A program made the position numbers and the translations under genes. Below the pieces are notes generated by a model. That model worked only from the letters and a program-made list of their open reading frames with translations. It did not search any database and was not told the DNA's origin. Shown here one piece after another: positions 12,339-23,220 of a DNA stretch of 64,000 nucleotides (positions are counted from its first letter, which is position 1; each line of letters starts with the position of its first letter). Source of the DNA: Vandiemenella viatica (Eukaryota > Arthropoda > Insecta > Orthoptera > Morabidae); NCBI GenBank assembly GCA_031002005.1, contig CM061919.1:174265121-174329120 (forward strand). The letters run 5' to 3'.

Positions 12339-12432
12339 GTCCTGCTCTTTTTACGTTCATTCGTTACAGTGATAATGGAAAAAAAGTAAAACCGAAATCT
12401 GTACCAAGTATCGATCCAACTTTCTCCCAAAT
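12238..12432 (-). repeat. SINE copy, minus strand, interrupted by a 45-base A tract
   Basis: The tail (TCGTCAACGTCGAGGTAATT) and the 'GGGGAAAGGAAC' block are followed directly by 45 A residues (12291-12335). A degraded remainder (CCGAAATCTGTACC, then a damaged B box GGATCGATACTTGG on the minus strand) comes after. The A tract explains the poly-Phe ORF on the minus strand, which is not a gene. Confidence 0.65.
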
Positions 12433-13089
12433 GTCAGACTCTATCACGTTGTTGAAGAAAGGGATCGAGGCAACCACGTGAATGTGTTACTCTAGAGAAG
12501 CTTCAAAGCACTGATAACCTAACATCTTTGTTTTTTTTGTTCCTTCATGAGAGATCAGTTCAATTGTCCATGCAAGCACCCTTCCAGCGTGTTTTCAATT
12601 GAATATCTGAGGCATAGTAAATGTAATTCTGTTAAACAAAAAGGTGGCCATGTAATTATCAATCCCTAATAGTAAATATCACTATTTTCCTTCCTTATCT
12701 CTGATTGCTTATCAATTCAAGGTACCATTTGGAGGAAGTTTGAAATTCTGTTGAACCTGAACTCGACAGAAAGTAAAGAAATTCTAATCATTTCGTCCGC
12801 GTCCACTGTCATCAGCATCTCATAAGTGTTCATACAGTTACGGCCTCAGGGTCCACTTTTGTTTTATGGTTGCGACAACTGTGTTTGACAGCCGATTTCT
12901 CGCATAGATTGTTCTTGGAGCTATAGGAGAATTTAGGTGTTGCCATCTGTTTGTGAAATGTGGACTCTGTGTGCTAAGTGTGTAGATTTTTATTTCTGAA
13001 TGTCTAATATAGGTATTCGGAAACTGGGGACTCTATGCGTTTTAAGCGTGTTGATGACAGTGTTTTTTTTTTCTTTTTCTTTTTTAACT
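12433..13089. other. No recognisable feature
   Basis: Unique AT-rich spacer ending in a T-rich run that belongs to the A-rich tail of the next minus-strand SINE. Confidence 0.45.
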
Positions 13090-13321
13090 TGTGGCTTTTC
13101 GCCTCATCGACATCGAGGTCATTAGAGGTGGGAGAGGACTGAGGACAAAGAATGGAAAGGAATTCGGCAATGGCCTTTTCAAGGAACCATCCCGTCATTC
13201 ACCTGGAGTGATTTCGGGAAACCATGGAAATACCCAAATCTAGATGCCCGGACGGGGATTCGAACAGCGTCATCCCTAATGCGAGGCCAGAGCGTTAACC
13301 GCTCACCCACCACTCTCGGTG
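13090..13321 (-). repeat. SINE copy, minus strand, near full length
   Basis: On the minus strand it reads ACCGAGAGTGGTGGGTGAG (A box), a slightly damaged B box and the usual middle and tail, ending in a T-rich (A-rich on the minus strand) run. A block from 13186 to about 13250 is identical by eye to the next copy at 13458-13683. Confidence 0.9.
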
Positions 13322-13457
13322 GCGGTTGTTTTTATGTGTACTGTGTAGTTTTGTGGTTGAAAGAGACTATGCAACCGGTGATGGCCCATTCAGACCCAGT
13401 TATTCTGTAAGATACCACCGGGGCTTATGTTTTATGTCGTCTTCCCATGATTTTTTT

Positions 13458-13683
13458 TTAACTGCTTTACGTCTCTCAACAGCGAGGTCTTTAGAGACGG
13501 GAAAGGATGGGGGCAAGGAATGGGAAGGAATTCGGCCATGGCCATTTTCAAGGAACCATCCCGTCATTCACCTGGAGTGATTTCGGGAAACCATGGAAAT
13601 ACCCAAATCTAGATGCCTGGACGGGGATTCGAACCGCCGTCCTCCCGAATGCGAGGCCAGAACGCTATCCGTTACACGCTCGG
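13458..13683 (-). repeat. SINE copy, minus strand, near full length
   Basis: Same orientation as its neighbour 140 bases away. It has a good B box (GGTTCGAATCCCCGTCC on the minus strand) and the tail 'GTAAAGCAGTTA'. It shares a long identical middle block with the copy at 13090-13321, including the unusual 'AATGACGGGATGG' variant. Confidence 0.9.
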
Positions 13684-13964
13684 TTTCCCATGAAAGAATC
13701 GCGATTAATAGTGTCGCGTGCCCACACTCCACAGGCACTATTGAGGTATTATCTTGCGAATGTTAATCATTTCGACCTAATAAAACCACTTTAAATTCAA
13801 TTAAACCATTTTCAGATTCACCTGATTTTTTTATGAACTTGCAAGTATCAAGAGATAACTTCAAGTCATTTTGTCTTGATTTCACAGTATTGTTGAGTAT
13901 CCAGTAATGTTATTTATCATTTAAAACTAATTCAGTCCAGTTATATTTATTATTTGTTATTGTG

Positions 13965-14025
13965 TGTAGGGAAATCGTTAACGGCGCGTGCGCTCCATCG
14001 CAATTAAATTAAATTATAGAAACTG
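13965..14025 (+). repeat. Non-LTR retrotransposon 3' tail (family with 'GCGCTCCAT' end)
   Basis: 'CGGCGCGTGCGCTCCATCGC' followed by 'AATTAAATTAAATTA' matches the 3' end of the longer copy at 58025-58736 and the tails at 21617 and 32396. It is an extreme 5' truncation. Confidence 0.7.
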
Positions 14026-14428
14026 AAAATAATGTATTATTTCGTTTACCAAGTTACTCAATGCTACGGTGACGGCGCTTCATTATTTAGTAAAGCAGCA
14101 TCCTATCATCTAATCAATAAATTGGCAGAATGTTCTCTTTCGTAGTCTACATGGTAAATATCGGTTCATGATGAGCTGTGTATAGGAACATATAGATTGG
14201 CAGATTATGTAATTAAGCCACTACGTTAAATCTTTGCGGTCTTCAGGGTTTAATACAGAGTTTCGACATACACTGCCGTTTGTGAAAATTCAACATTAAA
14301 AAAGAGATGTGGAAACAATGAAATTTATTCCACAGATTAAGGATATGACAATACGCAAAATATTAGAATTACAGAACTGTACATGCGCTTTGACCGAGAG
14401 GATTCAGTACGGTGTGAAGTCGCTACCT
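14026..14428. other. No recognisable feature
   Basis: AT-rich spacer up to the hAT-type element. One ORF spans into that element and has no independent support. Confidence 0.4.
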
Positions 14429-14436
14429 GCTGGGGA

Positions 14437-14650
14437 CAGGGCCGGCGCTAGAAATTTCGGGCCCGGGGTAAAATGGGCAACAATTTTTTTTTTTTTTTTT
14501 TTTAAATCTACAAACCGGGCGACAATGGGAGGATTCTAGGCTTCATGGCCTGAGGGCCCCTACAGTCGGTGATCGGGGCCCCAATCAGCCGGCGGGCCCG
14601 GGTACTTTTGATCCGCTAACCCCCCCCCCCCCCCCCTAACGCCGGCCCTG
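14437..14650. mobile_element. hAT-type MITE, copy 1, with 8-bp target duplication
   Basis: The ends are inverted: 'CAGGGCCGGCGCTAG' at 14437 and its inverse 'TAACGCCGGCCCTG' at 14637-14650. GCTGGGGA flanks both sides (14429-14436 and 14651-14658), an 8-bp target duplication. The 214-bp element contains T and C homopolymer runs and a GGGCCC-rich centre and codes for nothing. A second copy, inverted, lies at 47583-47791. Terminal CAGGG and 8-bp duplications are hAT traits; the assignment is inferred from them. Confidence 0.92.
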
Positions 14651-14826
14651 GCTGGGGAACACACTGCCACACAGTTTGTATGCGCGTCCACAAGGAGTCG
14701 ACAGTGGTTGCAGGAGAACTAGAAACGCCCAAGTTGCCGACCGACCATATTCCATGCATTGTTCTATGGGTGGCCCTCCGCAGACAGTCACAGAGCTTCA
14801 ACGTTGAACCAACACTGTGGACGAAA

Positions 14827-15220
14827 TGCATCGCGATATAAACTTGACCCGAAATCTTCACGGGTTCTTACATCTTTCTTTCTTTTATCTGCGATGAAGA
14901 TCGATATTTTAATGGCTGACACAGTTTACATGCTGCTGAAATAATGACCCCAGTAAAAACGAAGGATGCTAAAAATAAATCTTAACTTACGTTATACCAC
15001 GTAATATTAGTTTTAATTGTGGCTTAGGCCGCATAGATCGCGGTCAATTGGGAGCTTCTTTCATTCAAACCAAGTTATGATTTCAGTAAAAACAGCAATT
15101 GATAATTAATATGCAAATTTAAATGAAATAAATACTTTTCCTTAATTTTCTGACAATTCATTTACTAGAAATTGCTTAACTAAATGGAATTGCTATAAAA
15201 TAAAGTTCAATGTAATTCCT
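14827..15220. repeat. Diverged direct repeat, unit 1
   Basis: Aligns by eye with 15378-15950 in the same orientation. Landmarks shared by both are GCGATATAAA, 'CGGGTTCTTACAT', GATCGATATT, 'TTACATGC.GCTGAAAT', 'TAAAAATAAATCT', 'CACGTAATATTA.TTTTAATTG' and 'TGACAATT.ATT'. No ORF is shared. It could be an old tandem duplication or two copies of one unknown element. Confidence 0.75.
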
Positions 15221-15377
15221 CGTGCCTTATGCTGTAGCAAATGGTTTCCGTCGCCATCCTGGTCCAGATTGTATTTCAACCTAACGACATACTACGCTAA
15301 ACTTGCCACTAGAAAAAACAATACTTCAATTACACGCGTATTAATTCAGGCACTGTATCGCATTTTAGTGGCAATAA

Positions 15378-15950
15378 TGATTGCGATATAAATTTGGTCA
15401 AAAGTATCCCCGGGTTCTTACATATTTTTGTTATCCGTGATTCAGATCGATATTACAACGTTTGAATGTCTAATGCAGTTACATGCGGCTGAAATATGTG
15501 AAAGTAAATTAAAAATAAATCTCAACAACTTGCGTCACGTAATATTATTTTTAATTGTAGTCTAGGCTGTATGCATCGCAATCAGTGTGGAACTACTTTC
15601 ATTCAATTGAAGTAATGATTTAAGCAACAGGACACTGATGAAAACAATTTAAATAGTATAATAAAAAAAAAAAAATACTGATGGCTCCTGCTGTAACGCT
15701 AAGTTCCGGTTGTAATAACAACCTAATAAAACTGACGCAAATCGAAAATCAAAGCTTTTATCTTACATATCTATTGCCAAATATTTTAACGAATACTTTT
15801 ATTTGGAACGAATATTAAATAAATATAAGCAACTAATAATTATTTTGTCGATTTAAACGGAATATTTACTTTCCTTTGAGTGATCTGACAATTTATTCGT
15901 TGTTGCTTAGCTAAATAGAACTGTTATTAAATAACGTGCATTACCTAGAA
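15378..15950. repeat. Diverged direct repeat, unit 2
   Basis: Second unit of the duplication, about 550 bases downstream of the first. It has roughly 180 extra bases (15640-15830) including an A-rich run, which may be a later insertion or a loss from unit 1. Confidence 0.75.
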
Positions 15951-16099
15951 CAACATCTCTGGTCGTAAAGTTTGGCAACGAAGATGAAAAGCGTGACGCC
16001 ATAGCGCGACGTCATAGTGTGACGTTACCGTGTGACATCGCTACATTGTTATCAATACCTCCGTTTATGGGTATAAATGCTTGAAAAAACATATGTTAT

Positions 16100-16215
16100 C
16101 CAGCAGGTAATATCCCGAGGTAGAAATTTCTTCCACAACGGGGACTAGAAACACTTAATCGTGGGTCTGGCACCGGGCTCCATCACTACTTGAGCTAACG
16201 GTCGGGCGCTCCTCT
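16100..16215 (-). repeat. Possible tRNA-like SINE head
   Basis: The minus strand reads GTTAGCTCAAGTAGTGATGG, a good Pol III A box. It is followed about 40 bases later by 'GTTTCTAGTCCCC', a plausible B box. I cannot define the rest of the element. An 18-base direct doublet ('GTCGGGCGCTCCTCTTTC', 16201-16236) lies beside it. Confidence 0.4.
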
Positions 16216-16715
16216 TTCGTCGGGCGCTCCTCTTTCGTCAACCGTTAATTGCTAATAATATAAAAGTATGAAATTGCAATTTCTATGCAACCACTCACTA
16301 CGCCTCTTTCTATCACACACGCTGTGAGATTTCAGCCACTCCGCCCCAGCTGACCTTAAGTCACCTGTGCAGGTCCCGGGCCTTGATTCGCATACCGCCC
16401 TGCCTCGTTGTTGACGGTCGTAACGATTTGATGCGGCCGTTTCCTCGTCCGGTCAAGTCGTGCGGAACACTTGTGTAGCGAGTGCCTCGTTAGGGCAGCA
16501 TAGGCCGCCTGTCGCATGTGCCACCAATTCTCTCCACTCCGGCGAGTGAGGTGACCACTTGATTTCTGATGAATGTAATGTTCACAAGGATGCCCTAAAA
16601 ATAATTCACACTAAAACTAAAAAAAAAATCTGAAAATAATTACATACATTAGAAGTAAAAGATGCTTGTTTGTTTCAGTCTAGGAGGAACATAAAAAAAA
16701 ACCATCGCCGGCCCT
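16216..16715. other. CpG-richer sequence ending in a solitary hAT-like terminus
   Basis: The stretch 16320-16560 is clearly richer in C+G than its surroundings but has no ORF. It ends in 'CATCGCCGGCCCTG' (16702-16715), which resembles the right end of the hAT-type MITEs in this window. No matching left end with the same flanking octamer was seen. Confidence 0.4.
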
Positions 16716-16724
16716 GACAATATA

Positions 16725-16870
16725 GGGGCTAGAGCGCTGGCCTCGCATTGTAAGGGTAGACGGTTCGAGTACGGCCTGGGGCATGTGTGGTTTTAGTTAA
16801 CTGTTGTGTTGTCTCCATTATGGTGTATCAAATCACATGAGCCTTGTAAAACGGTTATTATTAAATAAAT
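16725..16870 (+). repeat. tRNA-derived SINE-like element, second family
   Basis: 'GGGGCTAGAGCGCTGGCC' (A box) and 'CGGTTCGAGTACGG' (B box) form a tRNA-like head without a valid cloverleaf anticodon arm. A non-homologous 3' part follows, ending in 'TTATTATTAAATAAATTGG'. It differs from the main SINE family after the head. Confidence 0.5.
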
Positions 16871-18536
16871 TGGAGCTTGTTAAATGGTTGCAGAGACTGA
16901 AGGCCAAATACATTTTAAAAAAGTCAGCAGATGATGCGATGGCGTATAACAGGCAATGATTAGTGAACACTAAATCATATTGGACGAGTAAAACTATAGT
17001 AATGCGGTACTGTTACTATTTGTGTTATTGACAGTGTTCTCATTCCAAGATCAGTCCGTGTGAAAATTAGTATAATATTTAATTACTGTGAAACGAGGTA
17101 AGTATAAGTTGTCTCGCGCGCTATTAATGTTATAGTTCAGTTACATTCAAATTTCATTATGTGTACTTGAAAATCTAATCTGAATTTATCACATTTACAT
17201 TAAAAATGTATTCATTTCTGGCAAGGTAATCTCAAACCTAAAAGTTTGCATGTTATTCTCAAAAGTTACAAATTATATTATTGTTTTACTATTTGTCTTT
17301 TAAATACAGGATATAGTTAAGGTAAAGTTTCGTGTTGTAATGATCTAGTTACAGGATTTTTATTGGATGCTTATTCCGCCCCTATCGAAGCCTAAACTAA
17401 CCTATAAATATCTAATGAGGAATTGGAACCACTGAAGCTTTATGGCGTAATTCACTTAACGCACCAAGCAGTGCCAGAAGTGAAGGTCGAATTAAGGGCC
17501 AATGAAAAACCAGCTCAGGGTATAGATGATGTTACTGATAAATTTGAAGTTACTAACTAATGGTGTTTTTTTAAACAGATCCGGTAACAAAAATGATTCA
17601 AAATTGACACCTTCAATAGCTCTCGTTCTTTATTTTCCAGTGAAAAAATGGAAAAATTTCCCTAATTCATCTACATGACCTGCACGCTGGAGTAAATTTT
17701 TCACCACATTTGTTTCTATTTAACCCTCATAGACTAAATTGTAAATACGATATTCGGTTTTGGTTCAACGAAATATATATCTTGTGCTAATTCGAAATCG
17801 AAACTTGCTTGATTTAAGAGCTAGAGGCCCGTAATAGACATACAGACAGCAAAGGGTTCCGTTTCGTGCTGAGTGCGGAACCTTGAAAGATAACTGTGTC
17901 AATAGTTTTCGTAACAATCGTTAGTAATTTTTTTTTAAACATTCCATGGCCCAAAGACTGGTTAATGAAATAGTATTATTCGCTTAAATCTTTTAGATAT
18001 AAGAGCGACACATCGTCAGTAATTCGTCAGTGTATTGAGTGCTTAATCTATTTTTCTGTTTTTACTCAGTATGACTGACAGTAGCACAAAAGTCCCTTCA
18101 CAAGGAATTTTCACAGTATTATTGTATTTACAGTGTATGGTATCGTTAGTATTGGGGGTTGAAGAACGTTGCCTGAAACATTTGAATAGAGTGATATGCT
18201 AGCGATGGTAACTAATTTTAGAGACATACATACTATAGGTAGTAAATCATTTTGTCTACCTTTGATAAACCATTTGTAATACATGGAGTATTCACTTTAG
18301 AGAAAGTCCTTATGAACAAGGTTACCAAAATTTGACAGAACAGGGCAATAAAAAATGCCACAAATATCCGTCTGGTTGAAACATGTGTATTCTTCGTTTT
18401 CTCCTACAGCTGTAATACATGGAACGTCAGGCCCAGACATTACAACCGCATTGATGCCTTTGAGATTTGGTATTGACGTGTAGTGTTCCTTGCTCGGAAA
18501 GGAGAACTAATCCGTCCATTATATGGAACTTGTATA
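16871..18536. other. No gene; dispersed-repeat fragment at 17795-17885
   Basis: AT-rich. The part around 'GAGCTAGAGGCCCGT...ACAGACAGCAAAGGGTTCC' resembles 50520-50580 ('CAAGCTAGAGGTGCGTG...CGACAGATGG'), suggesting a shared old repeat. The rest is unassigned. Confidence 0.4.
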
Positions 18537-19130
18537 TAGGATGATTCATAAAAACGTGGACAAAATGACGTGGTAGATCTGTCATACAATAAGGATCAAA
18601 ATCGCATAGGAACAGAGGGCCGCAAACGCTTGTAGAGGGTGCTAGAGCCACGAGAGGGCGTTGCGATCCAAACACGAGCCACCACGATCACCAGACCTGT
18701 CTCCCTTGGATTTTTTCTTATGAGGATTTTTAAAAGGACTTGTGTATGAAACACCTGTTGAAACGCCGGAAAACTTGGTAGGAAGAATCGTTGCTGCAGC
18801 CGGATGTATTCGAGATACACCTGTTATATTTGAGAAGGTGCGCCGTTCCATGCAACGGAGATGCCGGGCTTGTCTCGATGCATCTGGCAAAAACTTTGAG
18901 CATCTGCTGTAGGCTCAACATTTGACATGCATTAGTCGCATGTGAGTGAGTAATTATCAATAAAATGATCTGTAATGGTTTTGTTTCTTCCCTTTGTGTC
19001 AGTATTATATTAGACGCCCTGTAGCGGCTCCGGATCGCAGTTGCGACCCTCTGTTCCTATGCGATTTTTGATTCTTATTGTATGCCTGATCTACCATGTC
19101 AGTTTTTCCACGTTAATTTGAATCACCCTG
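18537..19130 (+). mobile_element. Internally deleted Tc1/mariner-type element with about 95-bp inverted repeats
   Basis: The left end (18537 to about 18640) and right end (about 19035-19130) are inverted copies. Shared blocks include 'AACGTGGA', 'TGGTAGATC', 'CATACAATAAG' and 'CGCATAGGAACAGAGGG'. TA follows the right end at 19131, and TATA precedes the left. Between the arms only the last third of a transposase remains. At 594 bp it is a deletion derivative that would need a transposase from elsewhere. Confidence 0.88.
18670..18912 (+). pseudogene. Transposase C-terminal fragment (Tc1/mariner superfamily)
   Basis: One frame reads 'PPRSPDLSPLDFFL', a stop codon where tryptophan is expected, then 'GFLKGLVYETPVETPENLV'. 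It closes with 'EKVRRSMQRRCRACLDASG' and 'FEHLL' before the stop at 18910. The third catalytic aspartate (LD of SPLDFF) is present; the first two catalytic regions are deleted. The ending parallels 'FQHLL' in the element at 43690-45220, so both likely belong to one branch. Confidence 0.88.
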
Positions 19131-21505
19131 TAGATACGTCTTTCTTCCCAAATTTGACAGCAGATCTATCTCGAGAAAGATGAAAAAGATCACGAGTATA
19201 TGTCTTCATCAGGATCTCAGAGAAGCTGAAATCCGAGGAAGTGAAACATATCGCGACTACAGTGAGAAATCCTGTGGAGTCATTAACCTCAGAAATGAAT
19301 TGAACGGCTGGTGATGATGATATAATAATGATACCAACCAAATTGAGACGTTACTACGCAGCTGTTAAAGCCAGCTGCATAGGTATTGGCAAACGTGTAA
19401 GATACACTGATAGATAAAAAGCAGAGGAAGTCCTTTAGAATGTTTTAAAGAAAAACTAAGAGGCTTGTTGCCTCCTACGAGAGGACCAATAAGGGAAGAA
19501 AAGACAGTCACCTCAACGAGAAATATGAGATTGAATTTCTACAGCCATCTGATTAATGAAACTTCAGGAGAAATGGAGAACGCATCCTTTATTATGAAAG
19601 GAAGAACACAAGGATCTAAGCGAAGGATATATAAAACCAGTAGAAATTCAAAAGAGAACAGAAATAAATTTGCAACATTAAAAAAGAATCTTCAAAAACA
19701 TTAAACTAATCCAAGGAACAGCTTGGAGATGGAGCTGCAAAATGAGAGTTGGAAGTTGAATCAACTGTGGTGGGTAAGTGAAGAAAAAGTTGTAATCCTG
19801 TCAAAGAAAAATGTGTCTCCCAGTTGGCTGAATAGATGTAAATAAGTAACAAATGATACCCGACCATACCACATACCAGCTGAGATTTTTCCGCGATTGA
19901 GGGAAAGGTACACGGGAAGAGAGAGAGAGAGGGAGTGAGAGAGACGGGGGGGGGGGGGAACTGAGGATAGTTAATCATTATCTGAGTCGTATTTGATCAC
20001 CGGAATATTTTAGTACGCAAGGTCCAATCGTTCGAGTTATCACGAAATGCCATCCTGAATAGAAGTTCTGATACCTCTGATTGTACAGGCAGGAGTTGAT
20101 CACGTTGCTTTCATGGCTATCTTCATGGTAGAAAATAAGCCAGTCTATTGTTATAAATAAGTATCCAAAGTATTAACTTCATATGTTGAATTAACTAATA
20201 AGTCTGTAACTAACATGTAAGCGTGGATCTTTGCAATGTAGGCGGTTGCTGTGTAATGTTAACCTTTGGACGCTTGTCCGCTGATTAGAATCCGGGATGC
20301 AACAGAGGTACCAGATATGTGCCATTTAAAATTGAGCAGCTGCCTATCATGCGAGGTTATCATGCCGTTAACCTTAACATCCAAATGTCTGCCTCAACTT
20401 AATTGCTGTACTCAAAAGACTGCCTGTTTGACTACACCCATTACAAGAATTCACAAATTGCTTGTCAGCTATTTTCATAATAAGAAATCGATGATGGTGA
20501 GGACATCCTCTTTCCCGAAGTGGTGAATTCAGATGGAATATAAATCGTTTAGGGGATGGACATGCAAAATTTGATGTGAAAAATATAATTAAATGCCCAA
20601 ATTTCATAATCGTGATGTAAAGTTGCAAGGTTAGTGAGACAGAAAGATTAGAGAAGTTAGAGGAGACAATGGCAGAGTAGGGAGAGACAGGGAATTGCAT
20701 CAAATCATTTCAGAACTGATCTCAAAACAGAAAGAAACACACAGTGGTTACGGATGGGGGCTGGAAGATATAATGAGGGATGTGGAAAAGCCGAGAGCGA
20801 TCAAACAATTAGGTAATGACGCTTCCTTGCTGAGGAATAGAAAATTTATCATCCTTAATGTTATCAGTAATGATTTTTCTATAAAATAACATTTTCACTT
20901 TTACTGCATTTTATTACAGTTTTAATAATTTACGACAATGCTCCGTTAATTATAATTCTGACTGATTACACTTTATATTTTCATTTAATTAAAACCACTG
21001 TTGCTGAGTTTTAACTAGTGACAGGCGTCGCATGTTTTTAGTGCTCGCACGCTGTGTTTAATCTAAGCGGACTGTCTTTTTTGAGGCCTCAAGACTCAGC
21101 GTTTTGCTACTTGGTTATTCGTCCCTCGCGTTCGTCCAGCATAAGTCCTTTCTCTCCCAGCTGTTGAAACATTTCGACGCCGCGTCCTTGCAGCGTTAAT
21201 AACATAACTCGCTTTTCACGCGGAAGGTTTTGGATAATCTTTCTTTGCCGTGTTTATCTCTTTTTTTATAAAAAAAACTTTGCACATTTATCATTTCCAC
21301 AACAACACTTCTGGTGAGAATCTTTAAAAATTCCTTATCCCAGAGATGAAATCATAAATTTGAATTAAATGATGGCATAGGGAAACATTAACAACTGTTT
21401 AGAACAAGAAATACCCATTACCGTCTCCATAAGCAAGGTGGACATCCTAGATGTGTGGAACACGAAGAAGGGCTGTGTGAGTGGAGACTTTCCAGGCGTA
21501 CTGAT
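19131..21505. other. No gene; GA and G homopolymer tract at 19917-19958
   Basis: About 2.4 kb of AT-rich sequence with several ORFs of 60-110 codons that resemble nothing. A (GA)n tract runs into 13 G residues (19946-19958). Confidence 0.45.
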
Positions 21506-21616
21506 GCAATAAAATCATCTCGGGTGTCCAGGACTCATGAAGACGGCAGAGCTAGCAATCGAAACGTCGTGTTTATACAACACCATCCGGCTGGATACTC
21601 TAGAGGATTTTATTGC
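21506..21616 (+). mobile_element. Penelope-like terminal motif with hammerhead-like fold
   Basis: Arms 21506-21531 and 21591-21616 pair with each other (22 of 26 positions by eye). They enclose 'CATGAAGACGGCAGAGC' and 'CGAAACGTCGTG'. This is the layout of the hammerhead ribozymes known in Penelope-like element terminal repeats: long stem I, a CUGANGA-like box, stem II, then GAAAC followed by palindromic ACGU. The CUGANGA box is imperfect here (ATGAAGA or CTCATGA), so the copy is probably inactive. A small perfect hairpin GTGTT/AACAC lies at 21569-21583. Confidence 0.6.
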
Positions 21617-22050
21617 ACGAAGAAGAGCTGCTAGATTTTGTCTTTGGAAATCACCACAGAACACAATCAGTTAGCGATATGATAAAAGGTGGAATGGGAT
21701 TCACTGGAAGATAGGAGGAGTCATGGGAGTGCACAAGGCGTATTTTGGTGATGAGGCGTGGAAAGTTATTGGTATAAGAATGAAAAGTAATGCATTGAAG
21801 GGAAAAGATGACAATGACCACAAGCTGACACTCGATTTCAGGGACAAAGGTGTAGGAAGATTTTATTTCGTTGGTAAGCGGGTCAGCGTCTGTTACCAAG
21901 AGAATTGATCAATAATTGACCAAACACGTTGAAACAATTTAAAGTTGAAATTTGTAGAGCGCAAATGTAGGTGGGTACAGGACAGGGGGGAAAATGTGTG
22001 TGTGGTGAAATTGCAACCGAAGCGTACGCTTCAACGCTATTAAATTAAAT
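21617..22050 (+). pseudogene. Non-LTR retrotransposon 3' end, 5'-truncated copy
   Basis: 'CGAAGAAGAGCTGCTAGATTT' type sequence, 'TTAGCGATATGATAAAAGG', 'GATGACAATGACCACAAGC' and 'GGGACAAAGGTGTAGG' match 58240-58510 of the better copy. It ends with 'CGTACGCTTCAACGC' and 'TATTAAATTAAATTAAA'. It encodes the extreme C-terminus of a CR1/jockey-type reverse transcriptase with several frame breaks. It abuts the Penelope-like motif directly. Confidence 0.8.
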
Positions 22051-23210
22051 TAAAAACCCTTCAAAAATAAAGAAAACTCCAATGCAGTTGTTGGAATTTT
22101 TGTTTATTTCGTACCTCGTCTAGGTATTATCAGCGATACAGTGTTTTCTGTAATATGATTGCGGTTTATAAATTTTGTACAGACAAGTTTATCTCAATGT
22201 TATTCATTTTGTATAGTTACTATCGTGCACTTTTACAGTTTCATTTCTGCTGTCGTTGTTATACGTGATAGTATCAATGGAGGCAGTGAATCACCCACAC
22301 GTCCGTCAATCATCTTTTTATGTTATACTGTTTGATTTCAGTACCATAATTATTGGAATCAAGTTATTTGTGTGCGTTGTTGTTCGACGGTTTGTCTGTG
22401 TGTGATGTTATATTAGCGAAGAGTTTGAAGTTTGTAATAAGAAAATGATTGTTCCTTTGTTTTCTTAAACTTGTCTGCGTATGGGAGAGGACAAAGAACA
22501 TCGTTTGTTGTGTTGATGGAAGTTGTGTATTTGGTACTGGTGTTGATTTTGTTGGCTTTTAGAATTTTCATGTCCATATTTATAATTTTGAGTGAATGGT
22601 CACTGTCTAGAAGATGTTCAGCCTGGAGTGATTATATTCTTCAGAAGAACATTTAAGAGTACTGCAGTCACTCCACTTTTTCCGAACATCATTTAGAGAA
22701 TCACCATTTCTCTCAAACATAAATACAGAAATGAAAATCCTAATAGTCAACACACCAAACACAACATTCTGACTTTACAAGTATACTGTTAATACGAAAG
22801 ACAATAACCACAGGAAAAAAGTACTCAAGTAACAAGTATGATTAAGGACTCAAACCTTATTCAATAAAACACAAGAAACTCGTACAAAACGTTACCAAAT
22901 TCCCAATTTCCTACAACAAACAAACCATAAGTTAATATAAATACACATTCTTTTCGCTCCTCCATACATAAATATGTTTAACAAAATAAAGCAACAAATA
23001 CACTCATTTTCTGATTACAATCTTCAAACTCTAAAAAAAAACGCACTAGACAAAACGTTACTGTGAAAAACGGTGGAGCAACAGCAACGCGCTCAACGCG
23101 TCCCAAGTAAACAAAAATTGCAACAGTTGGCTTGGCGTTTTTTGAATTAAATAATAATTTATTTGACAAGAAACTGCAGAAGAAATGGTCTACAGTACTT
23201 ACATACTCTT
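22051..23210. other. No recognisable gene
   Basis: AT-rich. Short ORFs only, none with family resemblance. It ends at the T run that terminates the minus-strand tRNA. Confidence 0.45.
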
Positions 23211-23211
23211 T

Positions 23212-23216
23212 AAAAA
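23212..23216 (-). terminator. Pol III terminator of tRNA-Arg
   Basis: Read on the minus strand, five T residues begin four bases after the tRNA's discriminator base, the usual distance for RNA polymerase III termination. Confidence 0.8.
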
Positions 23217-23220
23217 TGTT

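Noticed and set aside
12134..12430. 98-codon minus-strand ORF with a long poly-phenylalanine stretch
   Set aside because: The phenylalanines come from the 45-base A tract inside a decayed SINE; there is no protein family support.
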